Shown piece after piece: positions 8,510 to 15,640 of a stretch of DNA of 64,000 nt. This stretch comes from Jiangella alkaliphila (GTDB lineage Bacteria; Actinomycetota; Actinomycetes; Jiangellales; Jiangellaceae). Location of the stretch: assembly GCF_900105925.1 (NCBI RefSeq), contig NZ_LT629791.1, positions 124,001 to 188,000 on the forward strand. Reading direction: 5' to 3'. Under the pieces are notes generated by a model. It was not told the origin of the DNA, did no database searches, and saw only the letters and a program-made list of their open reading frames with translations. Position 1 is the stretch's first letter; every line of letters starts with the position of its first letter. The position numbers and the translations under genes were made by a program.

Positions 8510-9358
8510 ATGATCATCGTGACCGGTGGCAGCGGCCAAGCCGGCCGGGCCTGCGTCGCCGACCTGGCGGCACACGGCTACGACGTCGCCTCGGTGGACC
8601 TCGCGCCGCCGGCCGACCCGTCGGTCCGGCACAGCCGCGTCGACCTCACCGACTACGGGCAGACGGTGGCGGCGTTCGCGGGCATCGACGACCGCATCGG
8701 CGGCGTGACGGGCATCGTGCACCTGGCCGCGATCCGCGCGCCCGGGCTGGCGCCGAACCCCGTCACGTTCTCCGTCAACACGCTGAGCACCTACAACGTG
8801 TTCGAAGCGGCCCGGCAGCTGGACATCAAGAACGTCGTGTGGGCGTCCAGCGAGACGGTGCTCGGGCTGCCGTTCGACACCCCGCCGCCGTACGTGCCGG
8901 TCGACGAGGAGTACCCGGGCCGGCCGGAGTCGGCGTACTCGCTGTCGAAGCTGGTCGGCGAGACGATGGCCGAGCAGTTCTGCCGGTGGGACCCTGAGCG
9001 CAAGATCATCGGGCTGCGGCTGTCGAACGTCATGGACCCCGAGGACTACGCGCGGTTCCCGTCCTTCCAGGACGACGCGCTGAAGCGCAAGTGGAACCTG
9101 TGGGGCTACATCGACGCCCGCGACGCGGCGCAGGCGATCAGGCTGGCGCTGGAGGCGCCGCTGACCGGCGCCGACGTGTTCGTCATCGCCAACGCCGACA
9201 CCGTCATGGAGCGGCCGAACGGCGAGCTGCTCGACGAGGTCTACCCGGGCGTCCAACGGCGGCGCGACGTCGGCGAGCACGACACGCTGCTGGCGATCGA
9301 CAAGGCCCGCCGCGTGCTCGGCTACGAGCCCCAGTACAGCTGGCGTCAGCGCAGTTGA
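8510..9358 (+). CDS. NAD(P)-dependent epimerase/dehydratase family protein
   Basis: 282-residue extended SDR. It opens with MIIVTGGSGQAG (nucleotide-binding loop) and has HLAAIRAPG, ASSETVLG and the catalytic pair in YSLSKLVGE. Resembles sugar-nucleotide epimerases or uronate dehydrogenases; substrate unknown. A 10-bp gap from dtd points to co-transcription. Its end overlaps the ygfZ-like gene tail-to-tail by 13 bp. Confidence 0.85.
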   Translation: MIIVTGGSGQAGRACVADLAAHGYDVASVDLAPPADPSVRHSRVDLTDYGQTVAAFAGIDDRIGGVTGIVHLAAIRAPGLAPNPVTFSVNTLSTYNVFEAARQLDIKNVVWASSETVLGLPFDTPPPYVPVDEEYPGRPESAYSLSKLVGETMAEQFCRWDPERKIIGLRLSNVMDPEDYARFPSFQDDALKRKWNLWGYIDARDAAQAIRLALEAPLTGADVFVIANADTVMERPNGELLDEVYPGVQRRRDVGEHDTLLAIDKARRVLGYEPQYSWRQRS

Positions 9359-10320
9359 GCCCGTACGTGCAGGCCGGCCTCGGGGTCGACGACGACCTCC
9401 TGCGCCGCGGCGACCCCGCCGGCCAGCAGTTGGGCGTCGACCGGGGTGTTCCGCTTGACGACGGCGAGCGCGACGGGGCCCAGCTCGTGGTGGCGGGCGG
9501 CCGAGCCGACGGTGCCGACGGTGCGGCCGTCCAGCTCGACGGGGGCGCCGTGCTCGGGCAGCGTGTCGACGGAGCCGTCGAGGTGCAGCAGCACCAGCCG
9601 CCGCGGCGGCCGGCCGAGCGTGTGCACCCGGGCGACGGTCTCCTGGCCGCGGTAGCAGCCCTTGTCCATGTGGACGGCAGTGCCGATCCAGCCGACCTCG
9701 TGCGGGATGGTGCGGTCGTCGGTGTCGAGGCCCTGGCGGGGCTCGCGCGCCTCGATGCGCAGCGCCTCGTGGGCCCAGACGCCGGCCGGCTCGGTGACGT
9801 ACGCGGCCAGCTCGGCGCGCGGGACGAACACGTCGCGGCCGCGCACGGTGACCCGGCTCAGGTGCGCGGCCGCCGGCTCCGTCGCCGGCTCCCACACGAC
9901 GGCGTACTCGTCCGTCACGTCGGTGATCTCGACCTGGGACCAGAACTTCATCTTCTCCAGGAAGTCGCGCAGCGGTTCGGCCGACGACCGCTCCAGGTGG
10001 AACCAGAACGCCTCGCCGTCGTCGACGCCGTACAGCGCGTGCTCGACCCGGCCGTTCGCGTCGAGGAACAGAGCGGACGTGGCCCGGTGCGGCTCGAGGT
10101 GCTCGACGTGCTGGGTGAGCATCTGGTGCAGCCAGGTGAGCCGCTCAGGGCCGCTGACCCGCAGGACGCCACGGTGGGAGAGGTCGACCGCGCCCTCGCC
10201 GGCGACGAGGCGGCGCTGCTCGCGGAACGGGTCGCCGTAGTGCGCGGCGACGCCCTCGTCGGGCTCGGTGGCCTCGACGGCCCCCGGCCGGTCCAGCAGC
10301 GGGCTGCGGTAGACGTCCAT
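9346..10320 (-). CDS. YgfZ/GcvT-like folate-binding protein
   Basis: 324-residue protein of the YgfZ/CAF17 (IBA57) family, folate-dependent helpers in iron-sulfur cluster assembly or repair. The diagnostic C-terminal motif KGCYRGQE is intact, preceded by PHEVGWIGTAVHMD. The ATG at 10320 is followed by a typical N-terminus; the longer frame upstream is antisense to other genes. Lies downstream of the nitrobindin-like gene, 29 bp away on the same strand, and may share its transcript. Confidence 0.88.
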   Translation of the reverse strand: MDVYRSPLLDRPGAVEATEPDEGVAAHYGDPFREQRRLVAGEGAVDLSHRGVLRVSGPERLTWLHQMLTQHVEHLEPHRATSALFLDANGRVEHALYGVDDGEAFWFHLERSSAEPLRDFLEKMKFWSQVEITDVTDEYAVVWEPATEPAAAHLSRVTVRGRDVFVPRAELAAYVTEPAGVWAHEALRIEAREPRQGLDTDDRTIPHEVGWIGTAVHMDKGCYRGQETVARVHTLGRPPRRLVLLHLDGSVDTLPEHGAPVELDGRTVGTVGSAARHHELGPVALAVVKRNTPVDAQLLAGGVAAAQEVVVDPEAGLHVRAQLR

Positions 10321-10349
10321 ACCCCCATCCAACACCGCGAACGGGCGAA

Positions 10350-10868
10350 CTAGTCCCTCGCCTCGGTGGCGCCGGTGACCCGCTTGAGCTCGGCGGACAG
10401 GTGCGGCTGCAGCTCGTGGCCCATGGCCGACATCTCGTAGACGTACATGAGCGCGCCGTCGACCAGCCCGTACAGCCGGTGACCGGTGCGGTAGTCCTTG
10501 GCGGTCTCGGTCTTCAGGACGCCGCGCGTGGCCAGCTCGACGCGGGCCGGCTCCGTCTGCCCGATGTAGATCTCGACGAACCCGGTCGGGTGCGTGAGCA
10601 GCACCTCGATCTCGTCGTCCTGCTGCGGCCGCCAGTACCCGGTCTCGCGCGCCGCCGGCTTCACCAGGTTGCCGTCCTCGTCGAGGATCCAGCTGCGACT
10701 GCGGTACGACAGGAACGGCTTGTCCGGCACGTAGCTGAACTCGACCTCCTGGCCGAACCGGAACGCCTCGATCGTCGGGTAGTCGCCGAGGCCGGCGCCC
10801 TCCCAGCGGCCCAGCAGCCAGGCGATCGGCAGGCAGGCCGGGTGGAGGTCGTCCGGGATCTCGATCAA
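10350..10868 (-). CDS. Nitrobindin-like heme-binding beta-barrel protein (DUF1794)
   Basis: 172-residue member of the nitrobindin/FABP-like family (DUF1794, homologue of Rv2717c and human THAP4 C-terminus). The hallmark GxWxGxG appears as LLGRWEGAGLGDYP; other conserved features are the beta-strand pattern and YEMSAMGHELQPHLSAEL near the proximal His site. Known relatives bind ferric heme and isomerise peroxynitrite. The start is TTG at 10868, overlapping the stop of the small upstream gene (TTGA) with AAGGG 6 nt away, so translation is coupled. Confidence 0.85.
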   Translation of the reverse strand: MIEIPDDLHPACLPIAWLLGRWEGAGLGDYPTIEAFRFGQEVEFSYVPDKPFLSYRSRSWILDEDGNLVKPAARETGYWRPQQDDEIEVLLTHPTGFVEIYIGQTEPARVELATRGVLKTETAKDYRTGHRLYGLVDGALMYVYEMSAMGHELQPHLSAELKRVTGATEARD

Positions 10869-10966
10869 GCCTGACCCTTGAACAGCTTGTAGACCACGAG
10901 CACGCCCATGAGCCCGGCGGCGATCGTGACCAGGACGAGAATGCTGGTGAAGACGAGTTCAAGCAC
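10865..10966 (-). CDS. 33-residue single-pass membrane peptide
   Basis: Short gene read GTG to TGA, giving a peptide that begins MLELVFTSILVLV, has one continuous hydrophobic helix (about residues 4-26) and ends YKLFKGQA. It is too short for routine gene callers. Support: its stop overlaps the TTG start of the nitrobindin-like gene, its codons are strongly GC3-biased, and the translation is a clean transmembrane helix with a basic cytoplasmic tail. Possible role is anchoring or regulating the downstream protein, or simply translational coupling; no family recognised. Confidence 0.6.
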   Translation of the reverse strand: MLELVFTSILVLVTIAAGLMGVLVVYKLFKGQA

Positions 10967-10975
10967 GCGCCGAGT

Positions 10976-11404
10976 CTAGCCCGGCGGCAGCAGGTCCATT
11001 GCCGCGGTTCCGGCCGGGAACTCGACCGGCAGCGAGACGTGTTCGTGGGCGATCAGCCAGGCGCCGGACTCCCGGCGCAGGGTGTCGGTCGCGCGGACCC
11101 AGTAGCCGACCTCGGTCCCGGTCGTCAGCGTGCCGCTGGTCCGGATCAGCATGTGCGCCGCCGCGACGTCGCCGCCCGCCGCGACGTGCACGTCGCGGAC
11201 GTCCTGCCCGATCGGGCTCGACCAGCGGGTGAACCAGTCGGCGAACCGCTTCCGCAGCGCGTCGATCCCGGCGTAGTAAAGCGGCGGTACGAGGTCGAAG
11301 TAGACGACGTCCTGGCTGTAGAAGGCGAGCAGCCGGTCGAGGTCCCTCGCCGTGATGGCCTCGGAGCGGTCGTCCAGCAGCGCCCTGATCTCGGTGGTGT
11401 CCAT
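10976..11404 (-). CDS. SnoaL/NTF2-like protein
   Basis: 142-residue protein of the NTF2-like superfamily (DUF4440/SnoaL type): an N-terminal helical hairpin (MDTTEIRALLDDRSEAITA) followed by curved sheet segments ending in WLIAHEHVSLPV. Such proteins are ligand-binding or isomerase-like; no catalytic residues allow a substrate call. Divergent from the DsrE-like gene with 43 bp between starts. Confidence 0.7.
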   Translation of the reverse strand: MDTTEIRALLDDRSEAITARDLDRLLAFYSQDVVYFDLVPPLYYAGIDALRKRFADWFTRWSSPIGQDVRDVHVAAGGDVAAAHMLIRTSGTLTTGTEVGYWVRATDTLRRESGAWLIAHEHVSLPVEFPAGTAAMDLLPPG

Positions 11405-11447
11405 ACCCCTACGACGACGCGGCCCACCGGGATGTCAGGCTGAGTCC

Positions 11448-11810
11448 ATGGAGCGACGTCTCGTGGTCAAGGTCACCGCCGGATCGGACGCACCGGAACG
11501 GTGCTCGCAGGCTTTCACGGTCGCGACGACGGCGCTCGCGGCGGGCGCGACGGTGTCGCTGTGGCTGACCGGCGAGTCGGCGTGGTTCGCGCTGCCCGGC
11601 CGGGCCGCCGAGTTCGAGCTGCCGCACGCCGCGCCGCTGCCCGACCTGCTGGACGCGCTGCTGGCCGGCGGGACGGTCACGCTGTGCACCCAGTGCGCGG
11701 CCCGCCGCGGCATCGGCCCCGACGACGTCATCGACGGCGTGCGCATCGCCGGCGCCCCGACCTTCGTCGAGGAGATCATGGCCGACGGCGTCCAAGCCCT
11801 CGTCTACTGA
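11448..11810 (+). CDS. DsrE-family sulfur-relay-like protein
   Basis: 120-residue protein with the DsrE/F-like fold (MERRLVVKVTAGSDAPERC start, then alternating beta/alpha). It keeps a CxxC pair in LCTQCAARRGI, at the site where DsrE-like proteins carry a reactive cysteine. It is encoded next to, but divergent from, a cluster of thiosulfate sulfurtransferase, DUF1416, DUF4395 and thioredoxin genes, which supports a persulfide-related role (inference). The ATG at 11448 is preferred to longer in-frame starts that would overlap the divergent gene. Confidence 0.75.
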   Translation: MERRLVVKVTAGSDAPERCSQAFTVATTALAAGATVSLWLTGESAWFALPGRAAEFELPHAAPLPDLLDALLAGGTVTLCTQCAARRGIGPDDVIDGVRIAGAPTFVEEIMADGVQALVY

Positions 11811-11827
11811 AGAGCTGAGCAGCAGAA

Positions 11828-11870
11828 ACCCCGGCGCGGGAACCCAGTGAGTGAGAAAGCGCGCCGGGGT
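11828..11870 (+). terminator. Terminator hairpin after the DsrE-like gene
   Basis: Perfect 11-bp stem ACCCCGGCGCG / CGCGCCGGGGT around a 21-nt loop, 17 bp after the stop codon. No U-tract, as is usual in this GC range. Confidence 0.6.
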
Positions 11871-11880
11871 CTGGCCGGGA

Positions 11881-12063
11881 TCGACGGTGTTAGCAGCACC
11901 TTCCCCAGCCACAATCAGCGTACCGCCGTTGACGGCTGATTGACCAGCTGTCATCCTGAAAGGCTAACTACATCGGGCACCCGCCCGGCGTAGCCCCGAA
12001 GTGGGCTACCGGGCGGGCTGTTAGCAGCGGCTCACCGGTGGCTCTCGAGAGAGAGGTAACCCA
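11881..12063 (+). ncRNA. Structured leader of the 55-residue gene
   Basis: Region with two successive hairpins before a small gene: AATCAGC...GCTGATT (about 11911-11936) and a strong 15-bp stem CCCGCCCGG-GTAGCCC / GGGCTACCGGGCGGG with a 2-nt bulge (11980-12017). The word GTTAGCAG occurs at 11889 and 12020, and AACCCAGTGAGTG at 11841 and 12058, so the leader contains a partial duplication. It may be a cis-regulatory RNA, or terminator plus promoter; no known riboswitch class is recognised. Confidence 0.35.
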
Positions 12064-12231
12064 GTGAGTGGCGCTGACAGGGACGAACGCACCACGTTGG
12101 CCAGGCTTCGACAGTTGCGTCAACACACCGAGGTCATCGGCCAGATCCTGAGGGATCTTTGGCCGGGTCTCGTGGGAACGTTCTCCGTCCTGGGTGTCGC
12201 CCTGCACCAGGTCGTCGCGCTGCTGAGGTAG
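12064..12231 (+). CDS. 55-residue hypothetical membrane protein
   Basis: Small gene with GTG start and TAG stop, missed by length cut-offs. The peptide has a charged N-terminal helix (MSGADRDERTTLARLRQLRQ) and a hydrophobic C-terminal segment (about 33-54, WPGLVGTFSVLGVALHQVVA), suggesting one membrane span. Strong support: AGAGAGAGG 7 nt before the start and a perfect terminator 21 bp after the stop. No family recognised. Confidence 0.65.
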   Translation: MSGADRDERTTLARLRQLRQHTEVIGQILRDLWPGLVGTFSVLGVALHQVVALLR

Positions 12232-12252
12232 CAGGCGACCCGTAGGGAGCGA

Positions 12253-12280
12253 AACGGGGCCGGCGAGTGCCGGCCCCGTT
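12253..12280 (+). terminator. Terminator after the 55-residue gene
   Basis: Perfect 12-bp stem AACGGGGCCGGC / GCCGGCCCCGTT with a GAGT loop, in a convergent gap, so it can end transcription from both sides. Confidence 0.8.
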
Positions 12281-12309
12281 CGCGCGTGATCATTCAACCG
12301 TTGAATTCC

Positions 12310-12606
12310 TCAGCCGACGTGGACCTCGACGTCGGTGATGCCGACGTCGGCGACGACCGAGCGGTCGACCGTCGCGGCACCCGGCGCCAGCGTGCGCAGG
12401 GTCCAGGTGCCGGGCGCGGCGAAGAACCGGAACTGGCCGGTGGCGCTGGTCGGGACCTCGGCGGTGAACTCGCCGGTCGCGTCGAGCAGCCGCACGTAGG
12501 CGCCCGCGAGCGGCGCGTCGTCACGCTGGACGACGCCCTGGATGACGGTTTCCTTGGTCACGTCGACCCCTTCCAACGACACTCCGCCAGTGGTGGCTCC
12601 GCACAT
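12310..12606 (-). CDS. DUF1416 (SseC-like) protein
   Basis: 98-residue member of DUF1416, starting MCGATTGG as the family does and folding into a carboxypeptidase-regulatory-like beta sandwich (GVVQRDDAPLAGAYVRLLD, FFAAPGTWTLRTL). It is almost always encoded right after a thiosulfate sulfurtransferase in actinobacteria (sseC after cysA in mycobacteria). Here the gap is 5 bp. Function unproven; presumed accessory to sulfur transfer. Confidence 0.85.
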   Translation of the reverse strand: MCGATTGGVSLEGVDVTKETVIQGVVQRDDAPLAGAYVRLLDATGEFTAEVPTSATGQFRFFAAPGTWTLRTLAPGAATVDRSVVADVGITDVEVHVG

Positions 12607-12611
12607 GCCGC

Positions 12612-13460
12612 TCAGACCTTCCCGGGCTCGTCACCGAGGGCGACCGGGACGCCGACCAGCGAGCCGTACTCGGTCCACGAACCGTCGTAGTTCTTGACGT
12701 TCTGGATGCCGAGGATCTCGCGCAGCACGAACCACGTGTGCGACGAGCGCTCGCCGATGCGGCAGTAGGCGATGGTGTCCTTGCCGAAGTCGACGCCGAC
12801 CTCGCCGTACAGGGCGCGCAGCTCGTCGTCGGAGCGGAAGGTGCCGTCGTCGTTGGCCGCCTTGCTCCACGGGACGTTCGCCGCGGTCGGGATGTGGCCC
12901 GGGACCTGCGACACCTCCTGCGGCAGGTGGGCCGGGGCGAGCAGCCGGCCGGCGTACTCGTCGGGCGAGCGGACGTCGACCAGGTTCTGCGCGCCGATAG
13001 CGGCGACGACCTCGTCGCGGAAGGCGCGGATCGTGTTGTCCGGGGCCTGCGCCGTGTACGTCGTGCCCTGGCGGGACGGGACGGCGTCGACGAGCTCGCG
13101 GCTCTCCAGCTCCCAGATCTTCCGGCCGCCGTCGAGCAGGCGGACGTCGTTGTGCCCATAGACCTTGAAGTACCAATATGCGTATGCGGCGAACCAGTTG
13201 TTGTTGCCGCCGTACAGCACGACGGTGTCGTCGTTGGCGATGCCGAGGCCACTGAGCAGCGCCTCGAACTGCTCCTTGGTCACGAAGTCACGGCGGACCG
13301 GGTCGCGCAGGTCGGTCGACCAGTTGACCTTCACCGCACCGCGGATGTGGTTCTTGTCGTAGGCGGCGGTGTCCTCGTCGACCTCGACGAGCACCACCTT
13401 CGGGTTGTCGAGGTTCTGCTCGACCCAGTCGGCCGAGACGAGGCTGGACTCGCGGCTCAT
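12612..13460 (-). CDS. Thiosulfate sulfurtransferase (two-domain rhodanese)
   Basis: 282-residue tandem rhodanese. The N-terminal domain is structural and the C-terminal domain holds the catalytic Cys233 in AYCRIGERSSHTW, the same loop as mycobacterial CysA2. It moves sulfane sulfur from thiosulfate to thiol acceptors. ATGA overlap (4 bp) with the upstream DUF4395 gene and a 5-bp gap to DUF1416 make an operon headed by a cysteine-type leader peptide. Confidence 0.93.
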   Translation of the reverse strand: MSRESSLVSADWVEQNLDNPKVVLVEVDEDTAAYDKNHIRGAVKVNWSTDLRDPVRRDFVTKEQFEALLSGLGIANDDTVVLYGGNNNWFAAYAYWYFKVYGHNDVRLLDGGRKIWELESRELVDAVPSRQGTTYTAQAPDNTIRAFRDEVVAAIGAQNLVDVRSPDEYAGRLLAPAHLPQEVSQVPGHIPTAANVPWSKAANDDGTFRSDDELRALYGEVGVDFGKDTIAYCRIGERSSHTWFVLREILGIQNVKNYDGSWTEYGSLVGVPVALGDEPGKV

Positions 13461-13900
13461 GACGCGACCTCCGTGGTGTTGGGTTGGGATGGGAACAGAC
13501 GCCGGTAGGCGAGGTAGATCTCGCAGCCCAGGCAGAAGCCGAAGGCGGCGTTGAGGAACGCCGCGGCCAGCGCGGCCGCGACGGCGACGTACGCGACGAC
13601 GGTCAGCCCGGTGGCGAAGGCGATGACGCCGGCGACGGCGAACACCAGCCCGACGGCCTGGGCGAACCGCGGCGGCGCGGCGTCTTCGAGCTCGCCGGGC
13701 GGACCGAGCCGGGGCCGGACGAGCTTCGCGTACAGCAGCCCGTACGGCGCCCGCGGCAGCCCGAGCAGCGCTCCGGCCGCGAACACCAGGCCCTGGACGG
13801 CCAGCAGCCAGGCGCTGCCGGTGACCAGGACGACCGCGAGCACGACGGTGGTGAGCGCGGCCGCGAACCGGGGACCCCTGGGGTCGATGCGAGTCGGCAT
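13457..13900 (-). CDS. DUF4395 membrane protein
   Basis: 147-residue integral membrane protein with about four helices; DUF4395 family. A CxxC pair in GFCLGCEIYL sits near the cytoplasmic end of the last helix and could exchange electrons or sulfur with the adjacent thioredoxin-like protein or sulfurtransferase. First long gene of the leader-peptide operon; translationally coupled to the sulfurtransferase. Confidence 0.8.
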   Translation of the reverse strand: MPTRIDPRGPRFAAALTTVVLAVVLVTGSAWLLAVQGLVFAAGALLGLPRAPYGLLYAKLVRPRLGPPGELEDAAPPRFAQAVGLVFAVAGVIAFATGLTVVAYVAVAAALAAAFLNAAFGFCLGCEIYLAYRRLFPSQPNTTEVAS

Positions 13901-13981
13901 GGTCCTCCTGACGTGGACGAGACGGGATGAGTCGTCAGGAACGGCGCGGCCGAGCGAACGCGCGGGCGGGACCGTTCCCCG

Positions 13982-14056
13982 TCAGGGCAGACAGAGCATG
14001 GACGCGGCGCGACCGAAGTCGATGGCGCGGCGCTTCCAGAGCTCTGTGCGGAACAT
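13982..14056 (-). CDS. 24-residue cysteine-type leader peptide
   Basis: Short ATG-TGA frame whose product contains KRRAIDFGRAASMLC followed by LP and stop. It has the R-R-x-x-D-x-x-R-x-A-S-x-x-C pattern of actinobacterial sulfur-operon leader peptides (the Ms5788A-like group, described upstream of cysA/sse-type operons). Ribosome stalling at the C-terminal Cys codon when cysteinyl-tRNA is scarce would then control the DUF4395-sulfurtransferase-DUF1416 operon 81 bp downstream. There is no ribosome binding site; a promoter places transcription start on the ATG. Confidence 0.75.
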   Translation of the reverse strand: MFRTELWKRRAIDFGRAASMLCLP

Positions 14057-14063
14057 GGGCACG

Positions 14064-14092
14064 AGCGTACGGCCACGAAACACCGTCGTCAC
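14064..14092 (-). promoter_or_regulatory. Leaderless promoter of the sulfur operon
   Basis: On the minus strand: -35 GTGACG (14092-14087), 17-bp spacer, -10 TACGCT (14069-14064), then 7 nt to the leader-peptide ATG. The expected transcription start coincides with the A of ATG. Confidence 0.6.
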
Positions 14093-14138
14093 CGGTCGTA
14101 TCAAATAACGAGATCTGCCGTCTCGGGATCCGGCCAAA

Positions 14139-14579
14139 TCAGACAGGAAGCGCCGCACGGACGTCGGCCAGCCGCGGCGCGCCGGTGGCCCGGCGGACGA
14201 TCCGGCCGCTGCCGTCGAGCACCAGTGTGGTGGGTGTGCGCAGGATGTTCAGCCGGCGGACGAGGTCGAGGTGGTGCTCGGCGTCGATCTCGACGTGGAC
14301 GACACCGTCGGTGTCGGCGGCGACGTGCCTCAGCGTCGCCCGGGCCGCCCGGCACGGCTGGCAGAACGCCGTCGAGAACTGCACCAGCGTGGCCCGTTCG
14401 CCCAGCGCCGCGCCCAGTTCGTCGGGGCCCAGCAGGTCGTCCACCCTCGCCTCCGTCACCCGGCCGTCGCGGGCCCGCCGCCACAGCCCGAACGCCGTGG
14501 CGGCCGCGAGCACGGCGACGACGACCACCAGTCCTGTCACACCGGGGACAACGCGCCCGCCACGCCGGTCGATTCCCAC
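14139..14579 (-). CDS. Membrane-anchored thioredoxin-like protein
   Basis: About 146 residues: an N-terminal transmembrane helix (VTGLVVVVAVLAAATAFGLW) and a thioredoxin fold with the active-site pair in FCQPC and cis-Pro in LRTPTTLVL. Related to the ThiX-type thioredoxins found next to CysA2 in mycobacteria; probably a membrane-bound thiol-disulfide or persulfide reductant for the sulfur enzymes. The start is uncertain: GTG at 14579 or GTG at 14540. It precedes the leader-peptide promoter, so it belongs to a separate transcript. Confidence 0.8.
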   Translation of the reverse strand: MGIDRRGGRVVPGVTGLVVVVAVLAAATAFGLWRRARDGRVTEARVDDLLGPDELGAALGERATLVQFSTAFCQPCRAARATLRHVAADTDGVVHVEIDAEHHLDLVRRLNILRTPTTLVLDGSGRIVRRATGAPRLADVRAALPV

Positions 14580-14593
14580 CGGAACGGACTGAT

Positions 14594-15448
14594 TCAGCTG
14601 ACGAAGATGCGGCCCAGCACGTAGGCGACCGGCGCGGCCGCGACGAACGGCAGGCTGACCCGCAGCGGCAGGAACGCACTGGCGCCGCGCGGCAGCGGCG
14701 CGGGCTCGGCGCCGGCACCTGGGCCGGCCTCGGCCCCCGGGCCGGCCGCAGGGTCGCCGCCCACGCGCACCGCGACCGGTGCGGGCTGCGGCGTGAACTC
14801 GTCGGCCAGCCGGTCGACGGCGGCGAACGCGACGGCCGCCAGCAGGCCGGCGAACGTGGCGACGACGACGGCGCTGACGGCGGGCACGGCCTCGCTCACC
14901 CAGTCGGTGGTGAGCACCAGCGCACCGGCGCCCAGCGCGGCCAGCAGCACGCCGACGAGCCGGCCGACCGCCCGCGACATCGGCAGCGACTCGGCCAGCC
15001 CGACCGCGCCGACGCCCAGCAGCGCCAGGCCGACCGGGTACTCGCCGTCGTGGGACTCGCGCAGCGCCAGCAACGCGACCGGCAGCACCGCCAGTACGCA
15101 CGCGGTGACCGACAGGGCCAGCGACGTCGTCAGCCCGGCCCGGCCGTCGCGCCGCAGCAACTGGACCACGATGGACGCCACCAGCGTCGGGCCCAGCAGC
15201 GCCGCCATGGGCGTGAGGTCGGAGCTGCCCTCGGACCACGTCCACCCGAGCGCGCCCAGCCCGGCCATCAGCGCGATTCCGGCCGACCAGCGCGCCGCAC
15301 CGGCCCGCGCCGCGGCCACGCCGCCGAGCGTGAAGATCACGATGACCAGGGCGAGGCCACCGGCCAGGAGGGTGCTCCCCGATGCCGAGGCGAGCGCCAG
15401 CACACCGGCAAGGGCGGCGACGGCCAGCGAGGCATGAACGGAGGGCAC
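14594..15448 (-). CDS. Hypothetical multi-pass membrane protein
   Basis: About 284 residues with eight or so hydrophobic helices and a Pro/Ala/Gly-rich loop before the last helix (about 235-260). No family recognised and no catalytic motif. The GTG at 15448 is the first start that puts a transmembrane helix at the N-terminus; it lacks a good ribosome binding site and upstream in-frame starts cannot be excluded. It lies 14 bp before the thioredoxin gene on the same strand and is probably co-transcribed. Confidence 0.55.
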   Translation of the reverse strand: MPSVHASLAVAALAGVLALASASGSTLLAGGLALVIVIFTLGGVAAARAGAARWSAGIALMAGLGALGWTWSEGSSDLTPMAALLGPTLVASIVVQLLRRDGRAGLTTSLALSVTACVLAVLPVALLALRESHDGEYPVGLALLGVGAVGLAESLPMSRAVGRLVGVLLAALGAGALVLTTDWVSEAVPAVSAVVVATFAGLLAAVAFAAVDRLADEFTPQPAPVAVRVGGDPAAGPGAEAGPGAGAEPAPLPRGASAFLPLRVSLPFVAAAPVAYVLGRIFVS

Positions 15449-15640
15449 CTTTGAATGCTTGCAGACGCGGACCGCCCACCCACGCCGAAATGACAACAAC
15501 TCCACAACAGTCCGGCCGACCCCGAGGCACGGCGTGATCTCGGTCTCGCCCACTGGACGCGGCCCCGTCCCCTACGGTATATGGCACATCGTTCCACGTG
15601 AACGGGCACACCGCGCAGGTCATAGAGAGGACCCTTGGAT

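Noticed and set aside
11848-11940. 30-codon GTG frame after the DsrE-like gene
   Set aside because: No ribosome binding site and it coincides with the terminator stem; it shares its start context with the 55-residue gene only through the local duplication.
14561-14585. tRNA T-loop-like GGTCGATTCCCACC
   Set aside because: No acceptor, D or anticodon arms upstream; it is inside the start region of the thioredoxin-like gene.
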